Of a DNA stretch of 64,000 nt, positions 1 to 8,491 are shown in pieces. Source of the DNA: Phycobacter sedimenti (GTDB lineage: Bacteria; Pseudomonadota; Alphaproteobacteria; Rhodobacterales; Rhodobacteraceae); the NCBI RefSeq assembly GCF_038148855.1, contig NZ_JBBVGR010000005.1, positions 62,001 to 126,000 of the forward strand, in the 5' to 3' direction. Under the pieces are notes generated by a model, which was not told where the DNA came from, did not search any database, and saw only the letters and a list, made by a program, of their open reading frames with translations. The translations under genes were made by a program, and so were the position numbers. Within the stretch, counting starts at the first letter, position 1, and every line of letters starts with the position of its first letter.

Positions 1-42
1 CTCGCGGTGACATCTTCCTCCTCCCTGATGTCACCGCACCCA
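1..42 (+). ncRNA. CcsR/cuckoo-type sRNA, 3' hairpin only (array continues upstream)
   Basis: An 11-bp perfect stem (4-14 with 27-37) encloses the pyrimidine loop TTCCTCCTCCCT at 15-26. The same loop type returns in two further units downstream. Paired hairpins with CCTCCTCCC loops in tandem are the hallmark of the alphaproteobacterial CcsR or 'cuckoo' sRNAs, known from Rhodobacter as stress-induced RNAs processed from a common transcript behind a DUF1127 gene. Here only the second hairpin of a unit is inside the window, so the leading gene and earlier copies would lie before position 1. Family assignment is from structure and loop sequence. Confidence 0.7.
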
Positions 43-150
43 ATACCGGGGTCAAACCCGGGATCTGATACATCCGGCCTCCTCCTCCCATCTGGCCGGG
101 TGTTGTTCAGAGCGGCGGCACCTCTCCTCCTCCCTGGTGTCGCCGCACCT
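43..150 (+). ncRNA. CcsR/cuckoo-type sRNA unit
   Basis: This is a complete unit. It begins with a spacer (43-71) that carries a CCGGG/CCCGG mini-hairpin. Hairpin 1 follows (74-79 with 94-99, loop containing TCCTCCTCCC), then hairpin 2 (112-122 with 136-146, one G.U pair, loop TCTCCTCCTCCCT). The spacer is almost identical to that at 151-180, and stem changes keep base pairing, so the element is under RNA-level selection. The loops are complementary to Shine-Dalgarno-like GGAGG sequence. Ends are approximate because processing sites cannot be read from the DNA. Confidence 0.75.
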
Positions 151-262
151 CATACCGGGATCAAACCCGGGATCTGATACATTCGGCCCCTCCTCCCATT
201 TGGCTGAATGTTGCAAAGAACGACGGTGCCTCTCCTCCTCCCTGGCACCGTCGTTTTCTTTT
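151..262 (+). ncRNA. CcsR/cuckoo-type sRNA, last unit of the array
   Basis: Hairpin 1 pairs 180-188 with 202-210 (one G.U) around the loop CCTCCTCCCATTT. Hairpin 2 is a 12-bp perfect stem, 219-230 with 244-255, around TCTCCTCCTCCCT. Hairpin 2 is followed by TTCTTTTTT (256-264), so the last CCTCCTCCC hairpin also serves as the intrinsic terminator of the array. The neighbouring 263-367 holds nothing I recognise. Confidence 0.75.
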
Positions 263-367
263 TTGGGATACCGCTGCCGCATCACACCCAGCCCGCGTTA
301 TTCGGCGCCCGAGCACCCTTTCGCATCGGGTGCGTCACAAACTTTGGGTGCGTCAGGGGAATGGCGT

Positions 368-430
<63 letters not shown>

Positions 431-431
431 G

Positions 432-456
432 GGTCGGATCGCTTTGCGATCCGACC
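432..456. terminator. hairpin after uvrD
   Basis: An 11-bp perfect inverted repeat (432-442 and 446-456) with a 3-nt loop, 25 bp past the uvrD stop on the minus strand. No T-run follows it; the C/G tract does. It may act as a weak terminator or 3' end stabiliser for uvrD. Confidence 0.45.
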
Positions 457-480
457 GCCTCTTCTTTCAATTGCGGACTG

Positions 481-2835
481 TCAGAACGGAACGTCGTCAT
501 GAGCGGTCACGAATTTCGCAACCACCTTCTTGAGACCAGCCTTTTCAAAATCCACTTCCAGCTTGTCACCTTCGATATCCGTGATCGCGCCATAGCCGAA
601 TTTCTGGTGAAACACGCGCTCTCCCAGCGTGAAGCTTGAGGTCGCCGTTAGGTCAATCACCTGGGTTCGGCTTTCGCGGGGCTGCGAAAGGCCACGTTCG
701 CTGGCGCGGGCCTGCATGCGCTTCCAGCCGGGAGAGTTGTAGCCATCGGCCTGGGCCTCGCGCTCGTCGATACGGGATTTGACCTGAGGGCCGCCCGCCG
801 CCGCGCCGTACCCCCCGCCATAAAGGCCGGGCGGCGTCAGCACCTCCACGTGTTCCTCGGGCAACTCATCAATAAACCGCGAGGGCAGCTGCGATTGCCA
901 TTGCCCGAACACCCGCCGGTTTCCCGCAAAGGAGATCGTGCAGACCGCTTCGGCGCGGGTGATGCCCACATAGGCCAGGCGCCGCTCCTCCTCGAGCCCC
1001 TTGAGCCCGCTTTCATCCATCGACCGTTGCGAGGGGAAAAGACCATCCTCCCAGCCTGGCAAGAAGACGGCCGGAAACTCCAGGCCCTTGGCCGCGTGCA
1101 GGGTCATGATCGAGACCTTCTGCTCGGCGTCCTGCTTGTCATTGTCCATCACCAGGCTGACATGTTCGAGGAAGCCCTGCAGGTTGTCGAAATTCTCCAG
1201 CGCCTTCACCAGTTCCTTGAGGTTCTCAAGGCGGCCCGGACTGTCCGGGTTCTTGTCCATCTGCCACATGGTGGTGTAGCCCGACTCATCGAGCACGATT
1301 TCCGCCAGTTCCATATGGCTGATGTCGGGATCGCCGGTCATCCGGCCCCAGCGGCGCAGATCCTCGGCCAGCTGGCGCAGCGCCGCGCCTCCCTTGCCCT
1401 TGATCTCACCGCTTTCGACGGCGAGGCGCGCGCCCTCCAGCAGGGACACACCGTTCTCCCGCGCCGCGATCTGGATTTTCTGCTGCGCCTTATCGCCAAG
1501 GCCGCGTTTGGGCGTGTTGACGATGCGTTCAAAGGCCAGATCGTCCTCGGGCGAGACCACGAGGCGGAAATAGGCCATGGCATCGCGGATCTCGAGCCGT
1601 TCATAGAAACGCGGCCCGCCAATGACGCGGTAAGGCAGACCGATGGTCAGAAAGCGGTCCTCGAAGGCGCGCATCTGGTGCGAGGCCCGCACGAGAATCG
1701 CCATGTTGTTCAGGTCCACAGGCGCCTGACCACGGGTGCCGCGCTGCATGGATTCGATTTCCTCGCCGATCCAGCGCGCTTCTTCCTCGCCGTCCCAATG
1801 GCCGATCAGGCGCACCTTTTCGCCGCCCGTCGCATCGGTCCACAGCTCCTTGCCCAGACGCCCCGCATTGCCCCGGATCACGCCAGAGGCCGCCGCCAGG
1901 ATATGTTCGGTCGAGCGGTAATTCTGCTCCAGCCGGACAACCTTGGCGCCGGGAAAATCCTTTTCGAACCGCAGGATGTTGCCCACCTCAGCGCCGCGCC
2001 AGCCGTAGATCGACTGGTCGTCATCGCCAACACAGCAGATGTTCTTGTGCCCCGCCGCCAGCAGCCGCAGCCACATGTACTGCGCCACGTTGGTGTCCTG
2101 ATATTCGTCCACCATGATGTAGCGAAACCAGCGCTGGTATTGCGCCAGAACGTCCGGGTGGGTCTGGAAGATCGTCACCATGTGCAAGAGGAGATCGCCG
2201 AAATCGACGGCGTTCAGCTCTTTCAGGCGGGTCTGGTATTGGGCGTAGAGTTCGGTGTCGCGATGGTTATAAGCGCTGGCGTCGGCGGCAGGCACCTTTT
2301 CCGGTGTCAGCGCGCGGTTCTTCCAGTCATCGATGATCCCCGCCAGCATCCGCGCGGGCCAGCGCTTGTCGTCGATCCCGGCCGCCTGGATCAGCTGTTT
2401 CAAAAGGCGGATCTGGTCGTCCGTGTCCAGAATGGTGAAGTTCGACTTCAGCCCGGCCAGTTCCGCATGGCGGCGCAACAGTTTCACACAGATCGAGTGA
2501 AACGTCCCCAGCCAGGGCATGCCTTCGGCGGGCTGGCCCAGCATCCGCCCCACCCGTTCCTTCATCTCGCGCGCGGCCTTGTTGGTGAAGGTCACGGCGA
2601 GGATCTCGTTCGGGCGCGCCTGCCCCAGCGTCAGAAGGTGCACGATCCGCGTGGTCAGCGCCTTGGTCTTGCCCGTGCCGGCGCCGGCCAGCATCAGCAC
2701 CGGACCATCCAGACATTCCACCGCCTCCCGCTGGGCGGGGTTCAGCCCGTCCAGATAGGGTTTCGGGCGCGCGGCCATGGCGCGGGCGGAGAGAGAGGCG
2801 CCCTCGAAGGCGTCCATTTCATCGAAACTGCTCAT
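481..2835 (-). CDS. uvrD: ATP-dependent DNA helicase UvrD/PcrA
   Basis: A 784-residue superfamily 1A 3'-5' helicase for nucleotide excision and mismatch repair, acting in the cytoplasm. Walker A GAGTGKTK is at residues 51-58. The Walker B/DEXQ region VDEYQDTN, GDDDQSIYGWRGA, the QNYRST motif, the VGITRAE motif and a C-terminal basic Tudor-like tail (HQKFGYGAI) are all present in order. An upstream ATG at 2883 is in frame, but I prefer ATG 2835 (MSSFDEMDAF) because a perfect LexA box sits at 2878-2892, where the promoter of an SOS gene should be. Neither start has a strong ribosome binding site. The gene is monocistronic and divergent from the hydroxy-acid dehydrogenase. UvrD and PcrA cannot be separated by sequence alone. 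Confidence 0.95.
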   Translation of the reverse strand: MSSFDEMDAFEGASLSARAMAARPKPYLDGLNPAQREAVECLDGPVLMLAGAGTGKTKALTTRIVHLLTLGQARPNEILAVTFTNKAAREMKERVGRMLGQPAEGMPWLGTFHSICVKLLRRHAELAGLKSNFTILDTDDQIRLLKQLIQAAGIDDKRWPARMLAGIIDDWKNRALTPEKVPAADASAYNHRDTELYAQYQTRLKELNAVDFGDLLLHMVTIFQTHPDVLAQYQRWFRYIMVDEYQDTNVAQYMWLRLLAAGHKNICCVGDDDQSIYGWRGAEVGNILRFEKDFPGAKVVRLEQNYRSTEHILAAASGVIRGNAGRLGKELWTDATGGEKVRLIGHWDGEEEARWIGEEIESMQRGTRGQAPVDLNNMAILVRASHQMRAFEDRFLTIGLPYRVIGGPRFYERLEIRDAMAYFRLVVSPEDDLAFERIVNTPKRGLGDKAQQKIQIAARENGVSLLEGARLAVESGEIKGKGGAALRQLAEDLRRWGRMTGDPDISHMELAEIVLDESGYTTMWQMDKNPDSPGRLENLKELVKALENFDNLQGFLEHVSLVMDNDKQDAEQKVSIMTLHAAKGLEFPAVFLPGWEDGLFPSQRSMDESGLKGLEEERRLAYVGITRAEAVCTISFAGNRRVFGQWQSQLPSRFIDELPEEHVEVLTPPGLYGGGYGAAAGGPQVKSRIDEREAQADGYNSPGWKRMQARASERGLSQPRESRTQVIDLTATSSFTLGERVFHQKFGYGAITDIEGDKLEVDFEKAGLKKVVAKFVTAHDDVPF

Positions 2836-2877
2836 GGGCGGGACAATAGCGCGATTCATGGCTCTGGGAAAGGGGAC

Positions 2878-2892
2878 GTTCACACTATGTTC
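2878..2892. promoter_or_regulatory. LexA (SOS) box, GTTC-N7-GTTC
   Basis: GTTC at 2878-2881 and GTTC at 2889-2892 are separated by seven bases. This is an exact match to the direct-repeat LexA operator of Alphaproteobacteria. It is 43 bp upstream of the preferred uvrD start and in the 177-bp divergent spacer toward the next gene, so DNA-damage control of uvrD is the natural reading. Confidence 0.75.
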
Positions 2893-3012
2893 ACGGCTCT
2901 TTTGTCATAGCCTGCGCCATCTCCAGCCTGCCAAAGACCCGGTCGTGGCCGCCCCGTTAGATTTCTGTAACATTTCGCTAGACTCTCGCTGCAAAGCAGC
3001 AATTATGCGCCC

Positions 3013-4188
3013 ATGACAGCGGCTCAAGATCTGCACCAGCACTATCCCGGCCTTTCCGATCTGCGCGCGCGCGCACAGCGGCGGCTTCCGCGTTTTGTCT
3101 GGGAGTATCTGGACAGCGCAACCGGGCTGGAGACAACCACGGCGCGCAACCGTGCAGCACTGGACAGGGTCGGTTTCCTTCCGTCGATCCTGCACGGTCC
3201 GCTCGAGATCGACTTGTCCACCCAGATCTTTGGTCAAACGCTGCCACTGCCCTTTGGCATATCACCGGTCGGAATGTCAGGGTTGATCTGGCCAGACGCC
3301 GAAGGCCATCTTGCCCGCTGCGGCGCGCGCAATGGTATTCCATACAGCCTGTCCACCGTCGCCAGCCAATCCCCCGAGGATCTGGCGCCGCATCTTGGAG
3401 ATCAGGCCTGGTATCAGCTTTACCCGCCCAAGGACGAAGGCATCCGCAAGGACATGCTGGCGCGGGCGCGAGATGCCGGCTTCAAGGTGCTGGTGCTGAC
3501 GGTGGATGTCCCCGTTGCCTCGCGCCGGGAACGCCAGACGAGATCCGGTCTCACCCAGCCCCCGCGCCTGACCCCGCGCCTGTTGGCGCAGGTGGCCATG
3601 CGCCCGACCTGGGCCATGGGCATGGCCCGCCAACACCGCCACGAGGGCGGCATGCCGCATATGCGCACGCTGGACAAGTACACTGCCGAGGCGACCGGGC
3701 AGAGCCGCTCGTCCACGGCGCATATCGGCTATCTGCTGCGCACCTCGCCCGATATGGACTATGTGCGCTGGCTCCGGGACAACTGGGATGGCCCCTTTGT
3801 CATCAAGGGTGTGATGCGCGCGGAAGATGCAGCCCCGCTGCAACAGATCGGTGTCGATGCGCTTTGGGTGTCGAACCATGCAGGCCGACAGTTCGACGGC
3901 GGCCCTGCGGCGATCGAGGTGCTGCCCGAGATCCGCGCGGCAACCGATCTGCCGCTGATCTTTGACAGCGGCATAGAGGGCGGTCTCGACATCCTGCGCG
4001 CGCTGGCGCTTGGCGCAGACTTCGTGATGCTGGCGCGCGGCTTTCATTATGCCCTTGCAGCCCTTGGCGTGGGCGGTCCGGACCATGTGGTCGATATTCT
4101 GAGAAAGGATCTTGAGGCCAATATGGGACAGCTCGGCCTTGGCACGCTGCAGCAGGTTCGCGATTTGCCGCGCCGGATCCTGTCGTGA
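3013..4188 (+). CDS. FMN-dependent alpha-hydroxy-acid dehydrogenase/oxidase (LldD family)
   Basis: A 391-residue (beta/alpha)8 flavoenzyme that oxidises a 2-hydroxy acid, such as L-lactate or a related substrate, to the 2-keto acid. Family marks are the FMN-binding PFGISPVGMSGL segment, the YQLYPPKD strand, the VLTVDVPVASRRER strand, and the active-site SNHAGRQFDGG with its catalytic histidine, followed by IFDSGIEGG, which binds the FMN phosphate. The length fits L-lactate dehydrogenase LldD, but the family also covers mandelate, glycolate and other hydroxy acids and no operon partner narrows this down. The start ATG at 3013 has only a weak ribosome binding site. It converges on the BLUF gene, with 5 bp between its stop and the ancestral BLUF stop. 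Confidence 0.9.
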   Translation: MTAAQDLHQHYPGLSDLRARAQRRLPRFVWEYLDSATGLETTTARNRAALDRVGFLPSILHGPLEIDLSTQIFGQTLPLPFGISPVGMSGLIWPDAEGHLARCGARNGIPYSLSTVASQSPEDLAPHLGDQAWYQLYPPKDEGIRKDMLARARDAGFKVLVLTVDVPVASRRERQTRSGLTQPPRLTPRLLAQVAMRPTWAMGMARQHRHEGGMPHMRTLDKYTAEATGQSRSSTAHIGYLLRTSPDMDYVRWLRDNWDGPFVIKGVMRAEDAAPLQQIGVDALWVSNHAGRQFDGGPAAIEVLPEIRAATDLPLIFDSGIEGGLDILRALALGADFVMLARGFHYALAALGVGGPDHVVDILRKDLEANMGQLGLGTLQQVRDLPRRILS

Positions 4189-4193
4189 TCAGA

Positions 4194-4628
4194 TCACGCG
4201 GTCATGTCCTGCTCAAGACGCGAGAACAGCCTGTGCAGCAGCCGCAATACCTGGGCATGATCCCCACGCAGAGCACCGATCGCCGGGAGCGGAGCAAACA
4301 GGGAAAACTGGCTTCAACAGGACCAGGCCGGCAGGTGTTCGGAGGTCAGCACCCCCATCGGGCAGTTGGCGAATGCCCGCGCCTCGATGGGTTCGCTTCG
4401 CACCAGGCGCAGATGGCCGTGCCGCGGATCCCCGGCAATCCTGCTGTATCGTTGCACCAAGACATCCTCGGGCCCCTCAAGCACCTGGAAAAACTGCGAG
4501 TCGTTGTGCAGAAGATAGCCGGTAACATCGTCACGCAGATTGTTGCGCCGCGACTCCTCGACAAGGCGCTCAATCTCGCCTGGCGACATTTTCCGGGTCA
4601 ATTGGCTGGAGTAGACAATTCTGTGCAT
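4194..4628 (-). pseudogene. BLUF blue-light photoreceptor with in-frame TGA (intact part 4314-4628)
   Basis: The open part (4314-4628, 104 aa) is a near-complete BLUF domain, a flavin photosensor. The FAD-contacting Tyr6, Asn30 and Gln48 (in FFQVLEG) are present, as is Met91; the semi-conserved Trp of the W-x-M motif is Cys89. AGGAG lies 5 bp before ATG 4628. The frame stops at TGA 4314-4316, yet the same frame continues with a typical BLUF C-terminal helix (LRLLHRLFSRLEQD) to a second TGA at 4194-4196, only 5 bp from the convergent neighbour's stop. Without the internal TGA the product would be about 144 residues, the usual single-domain BLUF length. A CGA-to-TGA change is the simplest explanation. 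The 104-residue form keeps the flavin site but lacks the capping helices. Confidence 0.75.
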
Positions 4629-4982
4629 CGAGTCTCCTGTGAGGTTCAAGGTTGCAGCTTACACCCCCCGAAGCCGAGGCGCCGAGCAGCTCGGCGCAGG
4701 AGGATGTTATACCGCAAGTCGGCGCAGGCCGGTCTTGTGCATCGGCATAGGCCCTTGTCCGTTTTTTGCACCGAAAGGCTAGGCCGCTATCCGGGCGCAG
4801 CTGTCGCAAGGACCCCGCTCTTTCGTGAGAGCCGCCGGGTCCGCGACGCCTCTGCGTCAAATGGGGGCGCTATCATGCAAAATGAGAGCGCAATCAGGCT
4901 GCAAAATACCCAGAACTACGAGTATACCGCGCGCTCATGAGCGCCTAACACACCGCCAGACTTCATGACCTCGGGGGAAGCT
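4629..4982. other. divergent spacer between BLUF gene and pyruvate carboxylase
   Basis: These 354 bp carry no convincing gene. A compact GCCGAGC-A-GCTCGGC hairpin (about 4681-4695) lies close to the BLUF start. A self-complementary GCGCTCATGAGCGC is at about 4932-4945, 37 bp before the pyruvate carboxylase start. A plausible but unproven plus-strand promoter lies around 4755-4790 (TTGTCC, then CTAGGC). Confidence 0.5.
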
Positions 4983-7900
4983 ATGACCGACTTCAAGAAA
5001 ATCCTGATCGCCAACCGCGGCGAGATCGCCATTCGCGTGATGCGCGCCGCCAATGAAATGGGCAAGAAGACCGTCGCGGTCTATGCCGAGGAGGACAAGC
5101 TGGGCCTGCACCGCTTCAAGGCGGATGAGGCCTACCGCATCGGCGAAGGCCTTGGCCCCGTGGCCGCCTACCTCTCGATTGACGAGATCATCCGCGTCGC
5201 CAAGGAGTCGGGCGCCGATGCGATCCATCCGGGCTATGGCCTGCTGTCGGAGAACCCCGATTTCGTCGATGCCTGCGCGCGCAATGGCATCACCTTCATC
5301 GGCCCCAAGGCCGAAACCATGCGCGCCCTGGGCGACAAGGCCTCGGCGCGGCGCGTGGCGATCGAGGCGGGCGTGCCGGTCATTCCCGCGACCGAGGTGC
5401 TGGGCGATGACATGGCTGCCATCAAGAAAGAAGCGGCCGAGGTCGGCTATCCCTTGATGCTCAAAGCGTCCTGGGGCGGCGGTGGACGCGGCATGCGCCC
5501 GATCTTCTCCGAGGATGAGCTGGAGGAGAAGGTGCTGGAAGGGCGCCGCGAGGCCGAAGCCGCATTCGGCAACGGTGAAGGGTATCTGGAGAAGATGATC
5601 ACCCGCGCCCGCCACGTGGAGGTTCAGATCCTTGGCGACAAACACGGGGAAATCTATCACCTGTGGGAGCGGGACTGCTCGGTCCAGCGCCGCAACCAGA
5701 AAGTGGTCGAGCGCGCCCCGGCCCCCTACCTGAGCGACGCCCAGCGCGAAGAGCTGTGCGATCTCGGTCGCCGGATCTGCGCCCATGTGAATTACGAATG
5801 CGCGGGCACCGTCGAATTCCTGATGGATATGGAGTCCGGCAACTTCTACTTCATCGAGGTGAACCCCCGCGTTCAGGTGGAACACACCGTCACCGAGGAA
5901 GTCACCGGCATCGACATCGTTCAGGCGCAGATCCTGATCGCCGAAGGCAAGCCCCTGGCCGAGGCCACCGGCAAGGCGGACCAGTCCGAAATCCGCCTCA
6001 ATGGTCATGCGCTGCAAACCCGTGTGACGACCGAGGATCCGCTGAACAACTTCATCCCTGACTATGGCCGCATCACCGCCTACCGGTCGGCCACCGGCAT
6101 GGGCATCCGTCTGGATGGCGGCACCGCCTATGCGGGCGGGGTGATCACGCGCTACTACGACAGTCTGTTGACCAAGGTCACCGCCTGGGCGCCGACCCCG
6201 GAAAAGGCGATTGCCCGCATGGACCGCGCCCTGCGCGAATTCCGCGTGCGTGGTGTCTCAACCAATATCGCCTTCGTGGAAAACCTGCTGAAGCATCCGA
6301 CCTTCCTCAACAATGAATATACCACCAAGTTCATCGACGACACGCCCGAGCTGTTCCAGTTCGCCAAGCGTCAGGACCGCGGCACCAAGGTTCTGACCTA
6401 TATCGCCGATATCAGCGTCAACGGGCATCCCGAAACCGAAGGACGGCCAGAGCCCAAGCCCGGCCTCAAGGATCCGCGCGCGCCAAAGGTCGAGACCGGC
6501 AATCTGCCCTATGGCACCCGCAACCTCTTGGAGCAGAAAGGCCCGCAGGCCGTTGCTGACTGGATGAAGGCCCAGCGCCAGCTTCTGATCACCGACACCA
6601 CCATGCGCGACGGGCACCAGTCGCTCTTGGCGACCCGAATGCGGTCGATCGACATGATCAAGGTGGCCCCCGCCTATGCGAAGAATCTTTCCCAGCTGTT
6701 CTCGGTCGAATGCTGGGGCGGGGCCACGTTCGATGTGGCTTACCGGTTCCTGCAGGAATGCCCCTGGCAGCGCCTGCGCGATCTGCGCGAGGCGATGCCG
6801 AACCTGATGACCCAGATGCTGCTGCGCGGCTCAAACGGGGTTGGCTACACCAACTACCCTGACAACGTGGTGCAGTTCTTCGTCAAGGAAGCCGCCAAGG
6901 GCATCGACGTCTTCCGCGTCTTCGACAGCCTCAACTGGGTCGAGAACATGCGCGTCGCCATGGACGCCGTGAACGAGAGCGGAAAGATCTGCGAAGGCAC
7001 CATCTGCTATACCGGCGACATCAACGATCCGGCCCGCGCCAAGTATGACGTGAAATACTACGTCGGCATGGCCAAGGAACTGGAGGCTGCGGGCGCCCAT
7101 GTGCTTGGCCTCAAGGACATGGCCGGCCTTCTGAAACCCGTCGCAGCCCGCCAGCTGATCAAGGCCCTGAAGGAAGAGGTCGGCCTGCCGATCCACTTCC
7201 ACACCCATGACACCGCAGGGGTGGCCGTGGCCACCATCCTCGCCGCTGCCGAGGCGGGCGTTGATGCGGTGGACTGCGCCATGGACGCCTTTTCCGGCAA
7301 CACCTCGCAGGCGACGCTGGGCACCGTGGTCGAAGCGCTGCGCCACACCGACCGCGACACCGGGCTGGATATCACAAAGGTCCGCGAGATCTCGGACTAC
7401 TGGGATGACGTGCGCGCGCATTACGCGGCCTTCGAATCCGGCATGCAGGCGCCCTCCTCCGAGGTCTACCTGCACGAAATGCCAGGCGGCCAGTTCACAA
7501 ACCTCAAGGCGCAGGCGCGCTCGCTTGGTCTCGAAGAGCGCTGGCACGAGGTCGCCCAGACCTATGCCGACGTGAACCAGATGTTCGGCGACATCGTGAA
7601 GGTGACGCCCTCGTCCAAGGTGGTTGGCGACATGGCGCTGATGATGGTCAGCCAGGGCCTGAGCCGCGCCGAGGTCGAGGATCCCGCGACCGATGTTTCC
7701 TTCCCCGACTCGGTCGTGGACATGATGCGCGGAAACCTCGGCCAGCCTCCGGGCGGTTTCCCGGACGGCATTGTCGCCAAGGTGCTGAAAGGCGAAGCGC
7801 CCAACCTCGAGCGCCCCGGCAAGCACCTTGAGCCCGTGGATCTGGAAGCAACCCGCGCCGAACTGTCCAGGACGCTGGAAGGCAAGAAGGTCGATGACGA

Positions 7901-8423
7901 GGATCTGAACGGCTACCTGATGTATCCCAAGGTCTTTCTCGATTACATGGGGCGCCACCGTGAATACGGCCCGGTGCGCACCCTGCCGACACATACCTTC
8001 TTCTATGGTATGGAACCCGGCGACGAGATCTCGGCCGAGATCGATCCAGGCAAGACGCTGGAAATCCGCCTGCAGGCCCTCGGTGAAACCGATGAAAACG
8101 GCGAGGTGAAGGCCTTCTTCGAGCTGAACGGCCAGCCGCGCGTGATCCGGGTGCCGAACCGGCTTGTGAAATCCACCACTGCCGCCCGCCCCAAGGCCGA
8201 AGCGGGCAACGCAAACCACATCGGCGCGCCGATGCCGGGCGTTGTTGCCACGGTCGCGGTGCAGGCGGGTCAGCAGGTGCACGAAGGCGATCTTCTGCTG
8301 ACCATCGAAGCCATGAAGATGGAAACCGGCCTGCATGCCGAACGTGACGCTGTAGTCAAGGCCGTGCTCGTGCAGCCGGGCGGACAGATCGATGCCAAGG
8401 ATCTCTTGATCGAACTGGAATAA
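4983..8423 (+). CDS. pyc: pyruvate carboxylase
   Basis: A 1146-residue biotin enzyme that carboxylates pyruvate to oxaloacetate (anaplerosis). The domains are complete and in the usual order. Biotin carboxylase (about 1-460) starts KILIANRGEIAIRV and has an ATP-grasp glycine loop WGGGGRGM. The carboxyltransferase TIM barrel (about 530-810) has TTMRDGHQSLLATR and the metal-binding HFHTHDTAG. A PYC/OADA linker domain follows (about 830-1000). The C-terminal biotinyl domain has EAMKMET with biotinyl Lys near residue 1112. ATG 4983 is chosen over the in-frame ATG at 4965 because GGGGGA precedes it by the right distance. It is transcribed alone and ends at a strong shared terminator. Its biotin supply comes from the bio operon at 30.3-34.4 kb. 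Confidence 0.98.
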   Translation: MTDFKKILIANRGEIAIRVMRAANEMGKKTVAVYAEEDKLGLHRFKADEAYRIGEGLGPVAAYLSIDEIIRVAKESGADAIHPGYGLLSENPDFVDACARNGITFIGPKAETMRALGDKASARRVAIEAGVPVIPATEVLGDDMAAIKKEAAEVGYPLMLKASWGGGGRGMRPIFSEDELEEKVLEGRREAEAAFGNGEGYLEKMITRARHVEVQILGDKHGEIYHLWERDCSVQRRNQKVVERAPAPYLSDAQREELCDLGRRICAHVNYECAGTVEFLMDMESGNFYFIEVNPRVQVEHTVTEEVTGIDIVQAQILIAEGKPLAEATGKADQSEIRLNGHALQTRVTTEDPLNNFIPDYGRITAYRSATGMGIRLDGGTAYAGGVITRYYDSLLTKVTAWAPTPEKAIARMDRALREFRVRGVSTNIAFVENLLKHPTFLNNEYTTKFIDDTPELFQFAKRQDRGTKVLTYIADISVNGHPETEGRPEPKPGLKDPRAPKVETGNLPYGTRNLLEQKGPQAVADWMKAQRQLLITDTTMRDGHQSLLATRMRSIDMIKVAPAYAKNLSQLFSVECWGGATFDVAYRFLQECPWQRLRDLREAMPNLMTQMLLRGSNGVGYTNYPDNVVQFFVKEAAKGIDVFRVFDSLNWVENMRVAMDAVNESGKICEGTICYTGDINDPARAKYDVKYYVGMAKELEAAGAHVLGLKDMAGLLKPVAARQLIKALKEEVGLPIHFHTHDTAGVAVATILAAAEAGVDAVDCAMDAFSGNTSQATLGTVVEALRHTDRDTGLDITKVREISDYWDDVRAHYAAFESGMQAPSSEVYLHEMPGGQFTNLKAQARSLGLEERWHEVAQTYADVNQMFGDIVKVTPSSKVVGDMALMMVSQGLSRAEVEDPATDVSFPDSVVDMMRGNLGQPPGGFPDGIVAKVLKGEAPNLERPGKHLEPVDLEATRAELSRTLEGKKVDDEDLNGYLMYPKVFLDYMGRHREYGPVRTLPTHTFFYGMEPGDEISAEIDPGKTLEIRLQALGETDENGEVKAFFELNGQPRVIRVPNRLVKSTTAARPKAEAGNANHIGAPMPGVVATVAVQAGQQVHEGDLLLTIEAMKMETGLHAERDAVVKAVLVQPGGQIDAKDLLIELE

Positions 8424-8442
8424 AGCCAATCGCAGATGATGC

Positions 8443-8478
8443 AAAAGGGCGCCCTCCAATCAGGAGCGGCGCCCTTTT
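8443..8478. terminator. bidirectional rho-independent terminator
   Basis: An 11-bp perfect stem, AAAAGGGCGCC (8443-8453) and GGCGCCCTTTT (8468-8478). A-tract on one side and T-tract on the other let it end both pyc and the convergent SGNH gene. Confidence 0.85.
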
Positions 8479-8491
8479 CGGATAGTTCAGT

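Noticed and set aside
1..262. The repeated hairpins as a CRISPR array
   Set aside because: Repeats are internal hairpins with different stems, spacers are the conserved part, and there are no cas genes. The pattern fits tandem sRNAs.
850..2910. A 686-codon plus-strand frame opposite uvrD
   Set aside because: It is the mirror of a well-conserved helicase gene in a GC-rich genome; the translation is rich in His, Arg, Gly and Pro and has no family features or ribosome binding site.
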